Positions 44,782 to 52,908 of a stretch of DNA of 64,000 bases are shown one piece after another; position 1 is the stretch's first letter, and the number at the start of each line of letters is the position of its first letter. Source of the DNA: Streptomyces griseosporeus (GTDB lineage Bacteria; Actinomycetota; Actinomycetes; Streptomycetales; Streptomycetaceae); NCBI RefSeq assembly GCF_014656055.1, contig NZ_BNBR01000006.1:372001-436000 (forward strand), written 5' to 3'. The translations under genes and the position numbers were made by a program. The notes under the pieces were generated by a model. The model was not told where the DNA came from. It did not search any database and saw only the letters and a list, made by a program, of their open reading frames with translations.

Positions 44782-45726
44782 GTGAGACACGTCATCGCCC
44801 TGGATGTGGGCGGCACCGGCATGAAGGCCGCCCTGGTCGGGGCGGACGGCGAGCTGCTGCACCAGTCCCGCCGGCCCACCGGCCGCGAGCGCGGCCCGGA
44901 CGCGGTGGTCGACGCCGTCCTCGGCTTCGCCGCCGACCTGCGCGCCCACGGCGAGCAGCACCTCGGCGAGCCCGCGAGCGCGGCCGGCGTCGCCGTCCCC
45001 GGCATCGTCGACGAGCGGGACGGCATCGCCGCGTACTCGGCCAACCTCGGCTGGCGCGACGTACCGCTGCGCGAGCTGCTCGCGCGGCGGCTCGGCGGCA
45101 TCCCCGTCGCCCTCGGCCACGACGTGCGGGCCGGCGGGCTCGCCGAGGGCCGGATCGGCGCGGGCCAGGGCGCCGACCGTTTCCTGTTCGTACCGCTCGG
45201 CACCGGCATCGCGGGCGCCATCGGCATCGGCGGCCGGGTGGAGGCGGGCGCGCACGGCTGTGCGGGCGAGATCGGCCATGTCGTCGTACGCCCCGGGGGC
45301 ACCCCGTGCCCGTGCGGGCAGCGCGGCTGTCTGGAGCGGTACGCGTCCGCCGCCGCGGTCAGCGAGGCGTGGGCGGCGGCGAGCGGCGACCCGGACGCGG
45401 ACGCCGCGGACTGCGCGAAGTCCGTCGCGTCCGGTGACCCGAACGCCGTCCGGGTCTGGCGGGAGGCCGTGGACGCCCTCGCCGACGGTCTGGTCACCGC
45501 GCTCACCCTGCTGGACCCCCGCGCCATCGTCATCGGTGGCGGGCTCGCGGAGGCGGGGGAAACCTTGTTCACACCGTTGCGGGACGCCGTCCGGCAGCGG
45601 GTCACCTTCCAGAAACTGCCGGAGATCGTCCCGGCCGCCCTGGGCGACACGGCGGGCTGCCTGGGCGCCGGACTCCTGGCCTGGGACCTGCTCGGCACCA
45701 CCGACCGCAAGGAGGAGACGGCCTGA
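44782..45726 (+). CDS. nagK: N-acetylglucosamine kinase, ROK family
   Basis: The product is 314 residues. The ROK pattern is complete: ALDVGGTGMKAALV (ATP), GHDVRAGGLAEG, FVPLGTGIAGAI, AHGCAGEIGHVVV (sugar) and the zinc motif CPCGQRGCLE. It phosphorylates GlcNAc to GlcNAc-6-P. The assignment rests on the following nagA (TGATG-type overlap) and the upstream DasR-like sites. CACACT lies 6 nt before GTG 44782, giving a leaderless message; ATG starts are absent near here. Confidence 0.9.
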   Translation: MRHVIALDVGGTGMKAALVGADGELLHQSRRPTGRERGPDAVVDAVLGFAADLRAHGEQHLGEPASAAGVAVPGIVDERDGIAAYSANLGWRDVPLRELLARRLGGIPVALGHDVRAGGLAEGRIGAGQGADRFLFVPLGTGIAGAIGIGGRVEAGAHGCAGEIGHVVVRPGGTPCPCGQRGCLERYASAAAVSEAWAAASGDPDADAADCAKSVASGDPNAVRVWREAVDALADGLVTALTLLDPRAIVIGGGLAEAGETLFTPLRDAVRQRVTFQKLPEIVPAALGDTAGCLGAGLLAWDLLGTTDRKEETA

Positions 45727-46937
45727 TGGCAACCGCCCCAGGGGCGCGGGGAACTGCGCGAGGAACCACGGACATCCCGCAGCCGGCGACGGACCGCACC
45801 CCCCTGGTCCTCTCCGGGGCCACGGTGGTCCTGCCCTCCGGACCGGTCGAGGCCGGCCAGGTGGTCGTGGACGGCACCCGCATCTCCGCCGCGGCCCCCG
45901 AGAACGCCCAGGTCGTCGACGTGTCCGGCCACTACCTGGTCCCGGGCTTCGTCGACCTGCACAACCACGGCGGCGGCGGCGCGTCCTTCACCTCCGGCAC
46001 CGTCGAGGAGGTCCTCACCGGCATCGCCACCCACCGCCGGCACGGCACCACCACCCTGGTCGCCTCCACGGTCACCGGCGACATGGACTTCCTCACCCAC
46101 CGCGCTGGCCTGCTGTCGGAGCTGGCCGAGCAGGGCGACATCGCGGGGATCCACTTCGAGGGGCCGTTCATCTCGCCGTGCCGCAAGGGCGCGCACTCGG
46201 AGGAGCTGCTGCGCGACCCTGACCCGGCGGAGGTGCGCAAGCTGGTCGACGCGGCGCGCGGCCACGCGAAGATGGTCACGCTCGCCACGGAACTGCCGGG
46301 CGGCATCGACTCCGTACGCCTCCTCGCCGAGCACGGCGTGATCGCGGCGATCGGCCACACGGACGCGACGTACGAGCAGACGGTGCAGGCCATCGACGCG
46401 GGCGCCACGGTCGCCACGCACCTGTTCAACGCGATGCCCGCGCTCGGCCATCGCGCGCCCGGCCCCATCGCGGCCCTGCTGGAGGACGAGCGGGTCACGG
46501 TCGAGCTGATCAACGACGGGGTGCATCTGCACCCGGCCGCGCTGGAACTGGCGTTCCATCACGCGGGCGCGGACCGCGTCGCGTTCATCACGGACGCGAT
46601 GGACGCGGCCGGTTTCGGCGACGGCCGCTACATGCTCGGCCCGCTGGAGGTCGAGGTAGCCGACGGCGTCGCCCGTCTGGTCGAAGGCGGCTCGATCGCC
46701 GGTTCGACGCTCACCCTGGACCGCGCGTTCAAGCGGGCGGTGACCGTCGACGGGCTCCCGGTGGAGGCGGCGGTGGCGGCCCTGTCGGCCAACCCGGCCC
46801 GTCTCCTCGGCCTCGCCGACCGCGTCGGCTCCCTGGAGCCGGGCAAGGACGCCGACCTGGTCCTGCTGGACGAACAGTTCGAGGTGCGGGGCGTGATGCG
46901 CCGCGGCACCTGGGTGGTTGCCCCCCGACTGGGCTGA
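45726..46937 (+). CDS. nagA: N-acetylglucosamine-6-phosphate deacetylase
   Basis: The product is 403 residues. Metal and substrate residues are visible in DLHNHGGGG, HFEGPF, GHTDATY, THLFNAM and ITDAMDAAG. It converts GlcNAc-6-P to GlcN-6-P, the step shared by chitin and peptidoglycan recycling (with murQ at 26.5 kb). ATG 45726 overlaps the nagK stop. The first 25 residues (ATAPGARGTARGTTD) are not conserved in NagA and are encoded by a 30-bp piece of the dispersed repeat family. Conserved sequence starts about LVLSGATVVLPSGPV. Confidence 0.95.
   Translation: MATAPGARGTARGTTDIPQPATDRTPLVLSGATVVLPSGPVEAGQVVVDGTRISAAAPENAQVVDVSGHYLVPGFVDLHNHGGGGASFTSGTVEEVLTGIATHRRHGTTTLVASTVTGDMDFLTHRAGLLSELAEQGDIAGIHFEGPFISPCRKGAHSEELLRDPDPAEVRKLVDAARGHAKMVTLATELPGGIDSVRLLAEHGVIAAIGHTDATYEQTVQAIDAGATVATHLFNAMPALGHRAPGPIAALLEDERVTVELINDGVHLHPAALELAFHHAGADRVAFITDAMDAAGFGDGRYMLGPLEVEVADGVARLVEGGSIAGSTLTLDRAFKRAVTVDGLPVEAAVAALSANPARLLGLADRVGSLEPGKDADLVLLDEQFEVRGVMRRGTWVVAPRLG
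45738..45769 (-). repeat. Dispersed element fragment inside nagA
   Basis: A 30-bp stretch is identical at 29 of 30 positions to 43054-43083 of copy B and close to the matching block of copies A and C. It lies in frame within the 5' end of nagA. Confidence 0.75.
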
Positions 46938-47063
46938 TTCCTCCACCTCACGGCAGACGGTGGCCGGTCCGGGGACTGGGCCGACCGCCGTCTCTTTGGC
47001 ATGATCGGGCCCGGGAAACCCCACATCACCAACCGTTCTGGTGCTGTCCCCGTTCCAGTTCAG

Positions 47064-47093
47064 TTCTCATTCTCGTTCTCGTTCTCGTTCTCG
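47064..47093. repeat. Hexanucleotide simple repeat (TTCTCG)n upstream of pfkB-like gene
   Basis: TTCTCA followed by four perfect TTCTCG units (47070-47093), immediately before GGGGGAGG, the ribosome site of the kinase gene. It lies just before the coding region. Confidence 0.85.
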
Positions 47094-47109
47094 GGGGAGG
47101 TCGGCCCGG

Positions 47110-48039
47110 GTGATCCTGACGGTCACGCTGAACACCGCTCTCGACATCACCTATCACGTACGGTCCCTGCGCCCGCACGCCTCCCACCGGGTCTCCGAAG
47201 TCCTGGAGCGGCCGGGCGGGAAGGGCGTGAACGTGGCGCGGGTCCTGGCGGCCCTGGGCCACGAGGTGACGGTCACCGGTTTCGCGGGCGGCGCGACCGG
47301 CCGGGTCGTCCAGGAGCTGCTGACGGCGACGCCGGGCGTCGCCGACGCCCTGGTGCCGGCCGCGGGGGCCACGCGCCGCACGATCGCCGTCGTGGACGAG
47401 GAGTCCGGCGACACCACCCAGCTGAACGAGCCGGGCCCGGCGATCACGCCGGTCGAGTGGAACGCCTTCCAGGACCGGTACGAGGCACTGCTGGCGTCGG
47501 CGAGCGCGGTCGCCCTGTGCGGCAGCCTGCCGCCGGGGCTGCCGGTGGGGGCGTACGCCGGGCTGGTCCGCACGGCCCGCGCCGCGGGCGTCCCCGTCCT
47601 GCTGGACACCAGCGGTGAGCCGCTGCGCCGCGCGGTCGCGGCCCGCCCCGACCTGATCAAGCCGAACGCCGACGAGCTGGCCGAGCTGACCGGTTCGCAC
47701 GAGCCGCTGCGGGCCACGCAGGACGCCCGCCGCCGAGGCGCCCGCGCGGTGGTGGCCTCGCTCGGCGCGGAGGGCCTGCTGGCGGTCACCCCGGAGGGCC
47801 GCTGGCGCGCCACCCCGCCGGTCCGGCTGCGCGGCAACCCGACCGGCGCGGGCGACTCGGCCGTCGCCGGCCTGCTGTCCGCCGAGGCGGAACACCTGCC
47901 CTGGCCGGACCGCCTGGCCCGCGCGGTGGCCCTGTCGGCGGCGACGGTGACGTCCCCGACGGCGGGCGAGTTCGACCACCGCACCTACGAGAAGCTCCTG
48001 GCCCAGGTGTCGGTGACGACCGAGGCGCACGCGGCGTGA
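47110..48039 (+). CDS. PfkB-family sugar kinase (1-phosphofructokinase-like)
   Basis: The product is 309 residues. Features are ILTVTLNTALDITY, GGKGVNVARVL (sugar-binding), LCGSLPPGLP, KPNADELAELTG, and the anion-hole motif GNPTGAGDSAVAG with catalytic Asp. It belongs to the 1-phosphofructokinase / tagatose-6-phosphate kinase branch. Because it follows nagK-nagA it may act in amino-sugar catabolism, but 170 bp separate them. GTG 47110 has GGGAGG 9 nt upstream, directly after the hexanucleotide repeat. Confidence 0.9.
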   Translation: MILTVTLNTALDITYHVRSLRPHASHRVSEVLERPGGKGVNVARVLAALGHEVTVTGFAGGATGRVVQELLTATPGVADALVPAAGATRRTIAVVDEESGDTTQLNEPGPAITPVEWNAFQDRYEALLASASAVALCGSLPPGLPVGAYAGLVRTARAAGVPVLLDTSGEPLRRAVAARPDLIKPNADELAELTGSHEPLRATQDARRRGARAVVASLGAEGLLAVTPEGRWRATPPVRLRGNPTGAGDSAVAGLLSAEAEHLPWPDRLARAVALSAATVTSPTAGEFDHRTYEKLLAQVSVTTEAHAA

Positions 48040-48156
48040 GCACGATGACCGGAGCCGCCTGACCGAGAAACACCCTTGCACGCAGGTCAGCGAAATGATC
48101 GGATGATCATTTGTTCGGTGTATGACCAGCACCGAAGGATGCAAGGGGAACATCAC

Positions 48157-48513
48157 ATGAGCATGCTCAAGAAGAGCCTGACGACGATGGCCGTGGCCGG
48201 CGCGTTGCTGAGCGGCGTTTTTGCCACACCGGCTGTGGCGGCCGATCCCAACACCTGCCCGCAGGGGAAGGTCTGCGGGTGGTCGGGGAAGAACAGGACC
48301 GGCACCAGGACCGTCCTCTCCCTGGCGCCCGGCTGCTATCCCTTCGACACGGCCCGGTCGGTCTCGAACCAGACGTCTTACCGCATCGAGTTCTGGCACA
48401 TCACCCCGGGAACCGGCTGTGGAGTCGGCACCAAGCTCGTCACTCTGAAGCCGCACACCTACTCGGACGACACCCACGGCACCGTGACCGGGATTGCGGT
48501 CTACGGCGGTTGA
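48157..48513 (+). CDS. Secreted peptidase-inhibitor-like protein (I36 family)
   Basis: The product is 118 residues. A classic Sec signal (LKKSLTTMAVAGALLSGVFA) ends at TPAVAADP. The mature part is about 90 residues with four cysteines and the pattern CGWSGKNRTGTRTVL, a beta-gamma-crystallin-like fold used by Streptomyces metalloproteinase inhibitors. It probably binds extracellular proteases or acts as a small secreted structural protein. AAGGGGAA lies 8 nt before ATG 48157. A strong hairpin follows. Confidence 0.85.
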   Translation: MSMLKKSLTTMAVAGALLSGVFATPAVAADPNTCPQGKVCGWSGKNRTGTRTVLSLAPGCYPFDTARSVSNQTSYRIEFWHITPGTGCGVGTKLVTLKPHTYSDDTHGTVTGIAVYGG

Positions 48514-48532
48514 TTCCGAATAGCCCGAGCCT

Positions 48533-48574
48533 CACCGGAACGGTCCACCGCTGTACGGGCGGACCGTTCCGGTG
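48533..48574 (+). terminator. Hairpin terminator after the I36 protein gene
   Basis: CACCGGAACGGTCC pairs with GGACCGTTCCGGTG around a short stem with ctgta loop, 20 bp after the stop. Confidence 0.85.
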
Positions 48575-48636
48575 TCAGGGCCTTACTGCACCCAGAGTGA
48601 TCGGTGAGAGTGGAGGCGAGCACGGCCTGAGCGGCC

Positions 48637-49572
48637 CTACGCTCCGTCCTTCCCGGTGAGCCACAGCTGGTCGAGGTTGGCGTTGCACTGGTTGCCCTGC
48701 TGGCAGGACAGCTCGATGGTGTTGGTGCCCTCGGTCAGGTTGACGATGGCCCAGGTCGTCTTCCAGCCCTTCTCCCAGTCGCCCGCGGGCGACCCGCCGA
48801 AGTTCTTCATGTTCAGCGGACTGGTGTTGGGGGTGCCGTTGACCGCCAGGGTCGCGTTGGCGTCCACCCCGGGGATGCCGTAGCGCACGTAGAGGCGGTA
48901 GGTGCCGGCCTCCTTGATGTCGCTGACCGTCCAGGTGACCGTGGCTCCGACCTGGTTGAACCCGGTCACGTACACGCCGCCGTCGGCCTGGGCGCCCTTC
49001 ACGTCGGAGGCGAGGGCCGTGCCGCCCGCCAGGCGGAGGGCCTTCGCGTCGATCTTGGGCAGCTCCGCCTCCGCGTCGCCGCTGTTGCTCGCCGACGGGC
49101 TCGGTTCGGTGGGCTGGGACTGGGTGGGGGTCGGGCCCGCGTCGGTGTCGGTCTTCTTGTCGTCGGAGCCGTTCATCATGGCCACGCCGATGCCGATGAC
49201 CACCGCCGCGACCACGGCGACCGCGCCGATCAGCAGGCCCTTGGTGTTGGGGCCGCGGCCCCGGCCGGAGCCGCCACGGGCCGGCTGCTGTGGGGCGGTG
49301 GGGGCGCCGCCGCCGGGCAGCGTCTCGGGGGCGGCGTAGTGCGGGTTCGGCCTGCCGTACGCGCCCTGCTGCGGCGGGACCTGGCCGTAGGGCGCGGTGG
49401 GCTGCTGCTGGCCGTACTGCCGCTCCCCGACCGTGCGGACCCGGCTGACCGAGTTGGGGTAGCCGTAACCACCGGAGGGCGGCTGCGCTCCCCTGGCCTG
49501 GCCGTCGGCGTAGAGGTAACCGAACGGGTCGTCGTCCTCAGGCGTGCCAGGGCCGTTGTTGCCGGGCGTCAT
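48637..49572 (-). CDS. Membrane-anchored protein with C-terminal carbohydrate-binding module
   Basis: The product is 311 residues. Residues 1-110 are Pro/Gly/Gln/Tyr-rich and probably cytoplasmic. One transmembrane segment (GLLIGAVAVVAAVVIGIGVAM) follows at about residues 112-132. A Thr/Pro/Ser linker follows, then a CBM6/35-like beta-sandwich (GGVYVTGFNQVGATVTWTV, GTYRLYVRYG, GTNTIELSC). It may hold polysaccharide at the cell surface. ATG 49572 has AGGAG 9 nt upstream. It is 162 bp downstream of the cdgB gene on the same strand. Confidence 0.85.
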   Translation of the reverse strand: MTPGNNGPGTPEDDDPFGYLYADGQARGAQPPSGGYGYPNSVSRVRTVGERQYGQQQPTAPYGQVPPQQGAYGRPNPHYAAPETLPGGGAPTAPQQPARGGSGRGRGPNTKGLLIGAVAVVAAVVIGIGVAMMNGSDDKKTDTDAGPTPTQSQPTEPSPSASNSGDAEAELPKIDAKALRLAGGTALASDVKGAQADGGVYVTGFNQVGATVTWTVSDIKEAGTYRLYVRYGIPGVDANATLAVNGTPNTSPLNMKNFGGSPAGDWEKGWKTTWAIVNLTEGTNTIELSCQQGNQCNANLDQLWLTGKDGA

Positions 49573-49734
49573 CCCTTCGTACTCCTCAACAGGTGCGGGG
49601 CGGATGCGGTCGTACGTCGCGGTGTCGCGTCTTGTCGCGTCTCGTGGCTCGTCGTGTGTCGCAGAGGGCGAGCCTACCCGTTTCTCAAGCCCCAAACGGG
49701 TGACTCAGCCCGCACCGATGCCCTGACCTGCGCT

Positions 49735-51405
49735 TCATCCCGCACGCCTGTGCTGTTTGGGACGAGATCGTTTCTCGACGTACATACGTTCGTCGGCTGA
49801 CTTGAGCACCTCGTCGGCCGTCATGCCGCAGTGCGCCCACCCGATGCCGAAACTGGCGCCCACCCGGACGGCCCGGCCCTCGGCGCGGATCGGCTGGATG
49901 ATCTCGTTGCGCAGGCGTACGGCGAGGTCCTGCGCGTCGGCCCGGCCGAGCCCGTCGGCGAGGATGACGAACTCGTCGCCGCCGAGCCGCGCGACCGTGT
50001 CGCCGTCCCGCACCCCGCGCGAGAGCCGGCGCGCGACCTCGATGAGGACCGCGTCGCCCGCGTTGTGGCCGAACCGGTCGTTGATCGACTTGAAGCCGTC
50101 GAGGTCGCAGAAGAGGACCGCGAGCCCCTTCGTGCCGTCGTCCCGGTCGCCCTCGGGGGCGACGGTGTGCACATGGTGGTCGTAGGCGTCGTACGGCTCC
50201 GCGCCCGGCCGGAAGTCGAAGCCGTGGCCGTTGGCGTCGTAGACGGCGGGGTGGGTGTACGCGGAGTCGTACGACTCGTACGCGTCCACCTCGGCGGGGT
50301 GCGCGGACTGCGGCCGCCGGCACAGGCGGGCCGAGAGGCGGGCGCGCAGCTCGGCGGAGTTCGGCAGCCCGGTCAGGGAGTCGTGGGAGGCACGGTGGGC
50401 GAGCTGGAGCTCGCGGCGCTTGCGCTCCTCTATGTCCTCGACGTGGGTGAGGAGGAAGCGGGGGCCGTCGGCGGTGTCGGCGACGACGGAGTTGCGCAGG
50501 CTCACCCAGACGTAGCTGCCGTCGCGGCGGCCGAGCCGCAGCTCCGCCCGGCCGCCCTCGGCGGAGGTGCGCAGCAGGGTGCCTATGTCCTCCGGGTGGA
50601 CCAGGTCGGAGAAGGAGTAGCGGCGCATGGCGCTGGCCGGACGGCCGAGCAGACGGCACAGCGCGTCGTTGGTGCGCAGGATCCGGCCGTGCTGCTCGCC
50701 GCCCATCTCGGCGATGGCCATGCCGGAGGGGGCGTACTCGAAGGCCTGCCGGAAGCTTTCCTCGCTGGCCCGCAGCGCCTGCTGCTCGCGCTCCAGGCGA
50801 ACCAGGGCGCGCTGCATGTTGGAGCGCAGGCGGGCGTTGCTGATGGCGATGGCCGCCTGGAACGCGTACATCTGCAGAGCCTCGCGGCCCCAGGCGCCGG
50901 GGCGGCGGCCGTTGCGCGGGCGGTCCACGGAGAGCACGCCGAGCAGCTCGCCGCGCGGGTTGCCCTGGCCGCCGGGCGCGTACATCGGGGCGAAGAGGCG
51001 GTCGGCCGGGTGCCACTCGTCGTCGAAGCGGGGCGCGGGGCCGTCGGTGTACCACTGCGGGACGTCGTCGTCGTCGAGGACCCAGCCCTCGGTGTGCGGG
51101 ATGAACACCAGGTCGCCCCACATCTCGCCCATGCTCAGCCGCCGCTCCCAGGACTCGCGGGAGCCGACGCGGCCGGTGATGAGGGCCTCCGCGGCGGCGT
51201 TCCCGGCGAAGGCGGCGACGACGAGGTCGCCGTCGGGGCGGACGAGGTTCACGCACGCCAGCTCGTACCCGAGGGCGGTGACGACGCCGTCCGCGACGGT
51301 CTGCAGTGTGTCGGCCAGGCTGCGTGCGGTGTTCATGTCCGCCATGACCTGGTGCAGCTGTCGCAGGGACGCAAGACGGACGTAGGGCTCCGACTCGGTC
51401 TCCAT
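49735..51405 (-). CDS. cdgB: Diguanylate cyclase, GAF-PAS-GGDEF (CdgB type)
   Basis: The product is 556 residues. GAF about 15-195, PAS/PAC about 205-325, GGDEF about 330-545 with RLGGDEFVIL. The inhibitory I-site RxxD (RDGD) is present five residues before GGDEF, so product inhibition is expected. A Tyr/Asp/His-rich insertion of about 65 residues (AYESYDSAYTHPAVYDANG) lies between the first helix and VLFCDLDGFK. In Streptomyces this enzyme makes c-di-GMP, which controls development through BldD. ATG 51405 starts the family. A symmetric site lies 185 bp upstream. Confidence 0.92.
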   Translation of the reverse strand: METESEPYVRLASLRQLHQVMADMNTARSLADTLQTVADGVVTALGYELACVNLVRPDGDLVVAAFAGNAAAEALITGRVGSRESWERRLSMGEMWGDLVFIPHTEGWVLDDDDVPQWYTDGPAPRFDDEWHPADRLFAPMYAPGGQGNPRGELLGVLSVDRPRNGRRPGAWGREALQMYAFQAAIAISNARLRSNMQRALVRLEREQQALRASEESFRQAFEYAPSGMAIAEMGGEQHGRILRTNDALCRLLGRPASAMRRYSFSDLVHPEDIGTLLRTSAEGGRAELRLGRRDGSYVWVSLRNSVVADTADGPRFLLTHVEDIEERKRRELQLAHRASHDSLTGLPNSAELRARLSARLCRRPQSAHPAEVDAYESYDSAYTHPAVYDANGHGFDFRPGAEPYDAYDHHVHTVAPEGDRDDGTKGLAVLFCDLDGFKSINDRFGHNAGDAVLIEVARRLSRGVRDGDTVARLGGDEFVILADGLGRADAQDLAVRLRNEIIQPIRAEGRAVRVGASFGIGWAHCGMTADEVLKSADERMYVEKRSRPKQHRRAG

Positions 51406-51470
51406 GCTCGCCCTCCCCCCGAGACCTCGCAGCGAATCAAGGGTTGTGTACGGCGTACTGTCGTTGCCGT

Positions 51471-51520
51471 GTGATGTGCGGTGCGGTGTGCCGTGTGCGG
51501 TGTGCGGTGCGGTGTACTTC
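51471..51520. repeat. GCGGTGT-rich low-complexity tract
   Basis: The sequence repeats gcggtgc/gcggtgt/gccgtgt blocks with a period near 7-12 bp and lies in the cdgB upstream region. No gene is present. Confidence 0.6.
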
Positions 51521-51589
51521 CAGCGGTCTCCGCCACTGAATCACAGCGCGCTGCCCACTCGGTACACAGGGTCAACAATTAATGGCCCT

Positions 51590-51605
51590 TGTGACTCAAG
51601 TCACA
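51590..51605. promoter_or_regulatory. Palindromic site TGTGACT-CA-AGTCACA
   Basis: A perfect 7-bp inverted repeat with a 2-nt centre. It lies in the roughly 370-bp divergent region between cdgB and the flavin reductase gene and is a plausible regulator site; the BldD consensus is related but not identical in spacing. Confidence 0.45.
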
Positions 51606-51776
51606 GCAGAACGTGAACAATTGGGTGCAGTTTCTGCGTTTTTCCTGTGCGTCTCATGAACACACCCTTTGCGAGTATGCGGCATGCGGGGGTGGTGGAC
51701 CTAGGTCGTGTCGCTTAGGCCGGGTCGGGCGGGGGACCGATGCGGGGGCCGTCGAGCGGAGACTAGCGTTTCCGGC

Positions 51777-52367
51777 GTGTTGAACAGCTCCCGTGCCGCC
51801 GCCCTGCCCGTCCCCACCGTCCCCGCTCCCGCCGGGCATGCTGAGGGGGTGACCGCCGACGAGTTCCGTGCCGCCATGTCCCGGCTGGCCGCCGGCGTGG
51901 TCCTGGTGACCGCGCAGGAGCCGCCGCTCGACCCCGACGACCCGAGCGCGCCCGGTGGTGAGGACGTCGGCATGACGGCCACCGCGTTCCTGTCCGTCTC
52001 GCTGGATCCGCCGCTGGTACTGGTCAGCCTGCGGGAGGGGTCCCGCATGGACGACCTGCTCGCGGAGCAGCCGCTGTGGGCGGTGTCCGTACTGACCGAG
52101 AGCCAGCGGCATGTCGCGGGGCGGTTCGCGATGAAGGGGCGGATCAGCGACCGGCTGCTGTTCGAGGACATCCCGTATGTGCGGGGTGAGGTGAGCGGGG
52201 CGCCGCTGGTGGGCGGGGCGCTGGCGACGCTGGAGTGCCGGACGGAGCAGCGGGTGGCGGCGGGTGACCACACGCTGGTCATCGGGCGGGTGCTGTCTGC
52301 GCGGGTGCCGAGTGCGGAGGGTGGGCCGCTGATGTATTTCCGGGGGCGGTACCGGCAGCTGGGGTGA
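51777..52367 (+). CDS. Flavin reductase family protein
   Basis: The product is 196 residues. After an Ala/Pro-rich N-terminus of about 24 residues come EFRAAMSRLAAGVVLVTA, GMTATAFLSVSLDPPLVLVSL, AVSVLTESQRHVAGRFA, the GAPLVGGALATLECR segment and HTLVIGRVL, typical of FMN-binding short flavin reductases. It reduces flavin with NAD(P)H, often for a partner oxygenase, but none is adjacent. TAGCGT (51764-51769) lies 7 nt before GTG 51777, so the start is likely leaderless; GTG 51849 is a shorter alternative. Confidence 0.88.
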   Translation: MLNSSRAAALPVPTVPAPAGHAEGVTADEFRAAMSRLAAGVVLVTAQEPPLDPDDPSAPGGEDVGMTATAFLSVSLDPPLVLVSLREGSRMDDLLAEQPLWAVSVLTESQRHVAGRFAMKGRISDRLLFEDIPYVRGEVSGAPLVGGALATLECRTEQRVAAGDHTLVIGRVLSARVPSAEGGPLMYFRGRYRQLG

Positions 52368-52390
52368 GGCGGTTACCTGTGTGCGGGCCG

Positions 52391-52847
52391 GTGGGGGCTG
52401 GTCGCGCAGTTCCCCGCGCCCCTGAATGCCTGCGGCGGCCCGTTTCTGTCCGTGGGTGGTCGCTGTAGCGCCTACGGCCCGTGGTGGGGTCGGGGCCGCG
52501 CCGGGGGGTATCCGTCCTCGGTGCGCCGCTGGGTACGGTCAAATTGGCACCCTCTCTTTCCGGCGCCCGCTGCGGGCGGACACCCCCCGACACGTCCCCT
52601 TCTCGCCGTACGCGTCTACCGGCCGCCCTGGCTGCGGCAGCGGGGCCGCCCCGCTGGGGTAGCGGGAAGCCGCCCCGCTGGGTCGCTCTCGCCGACTTAG
52701 CCGCGGGCGGCCGCACCGCTGGGCCGGCGCCCACCCGGCAGCGGCCGTCAGTCCGCCTAGCTGCGGGCAGTCGTGCCGCTGGGGCGGCACGGGTGGGCGC
52801 AGCGGCACCCCGTCAGCGCCGGGCTGCGCCACCCACCCCCGGCCCGC
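52391..52847 (+). repeat. Dispersed intergenic element, copy C
   Basis: Roughly 457 bp, same orientation as copy A, with the same invariant blocks. It has an extra segment of about 100 bp between the second and third block (containing cgggcggccgcaccgctggg). It lies between the convergent 3' ends of the flavin reductase and sigma factor genes. Confidence 0.85.
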
Positions 52848-52908
52848 ACCAGCGCCGGGGCGATGACTTTGGGGGCCTGGGGACGCCGTAGACCCAGGCC
52901 CGCGCAGC

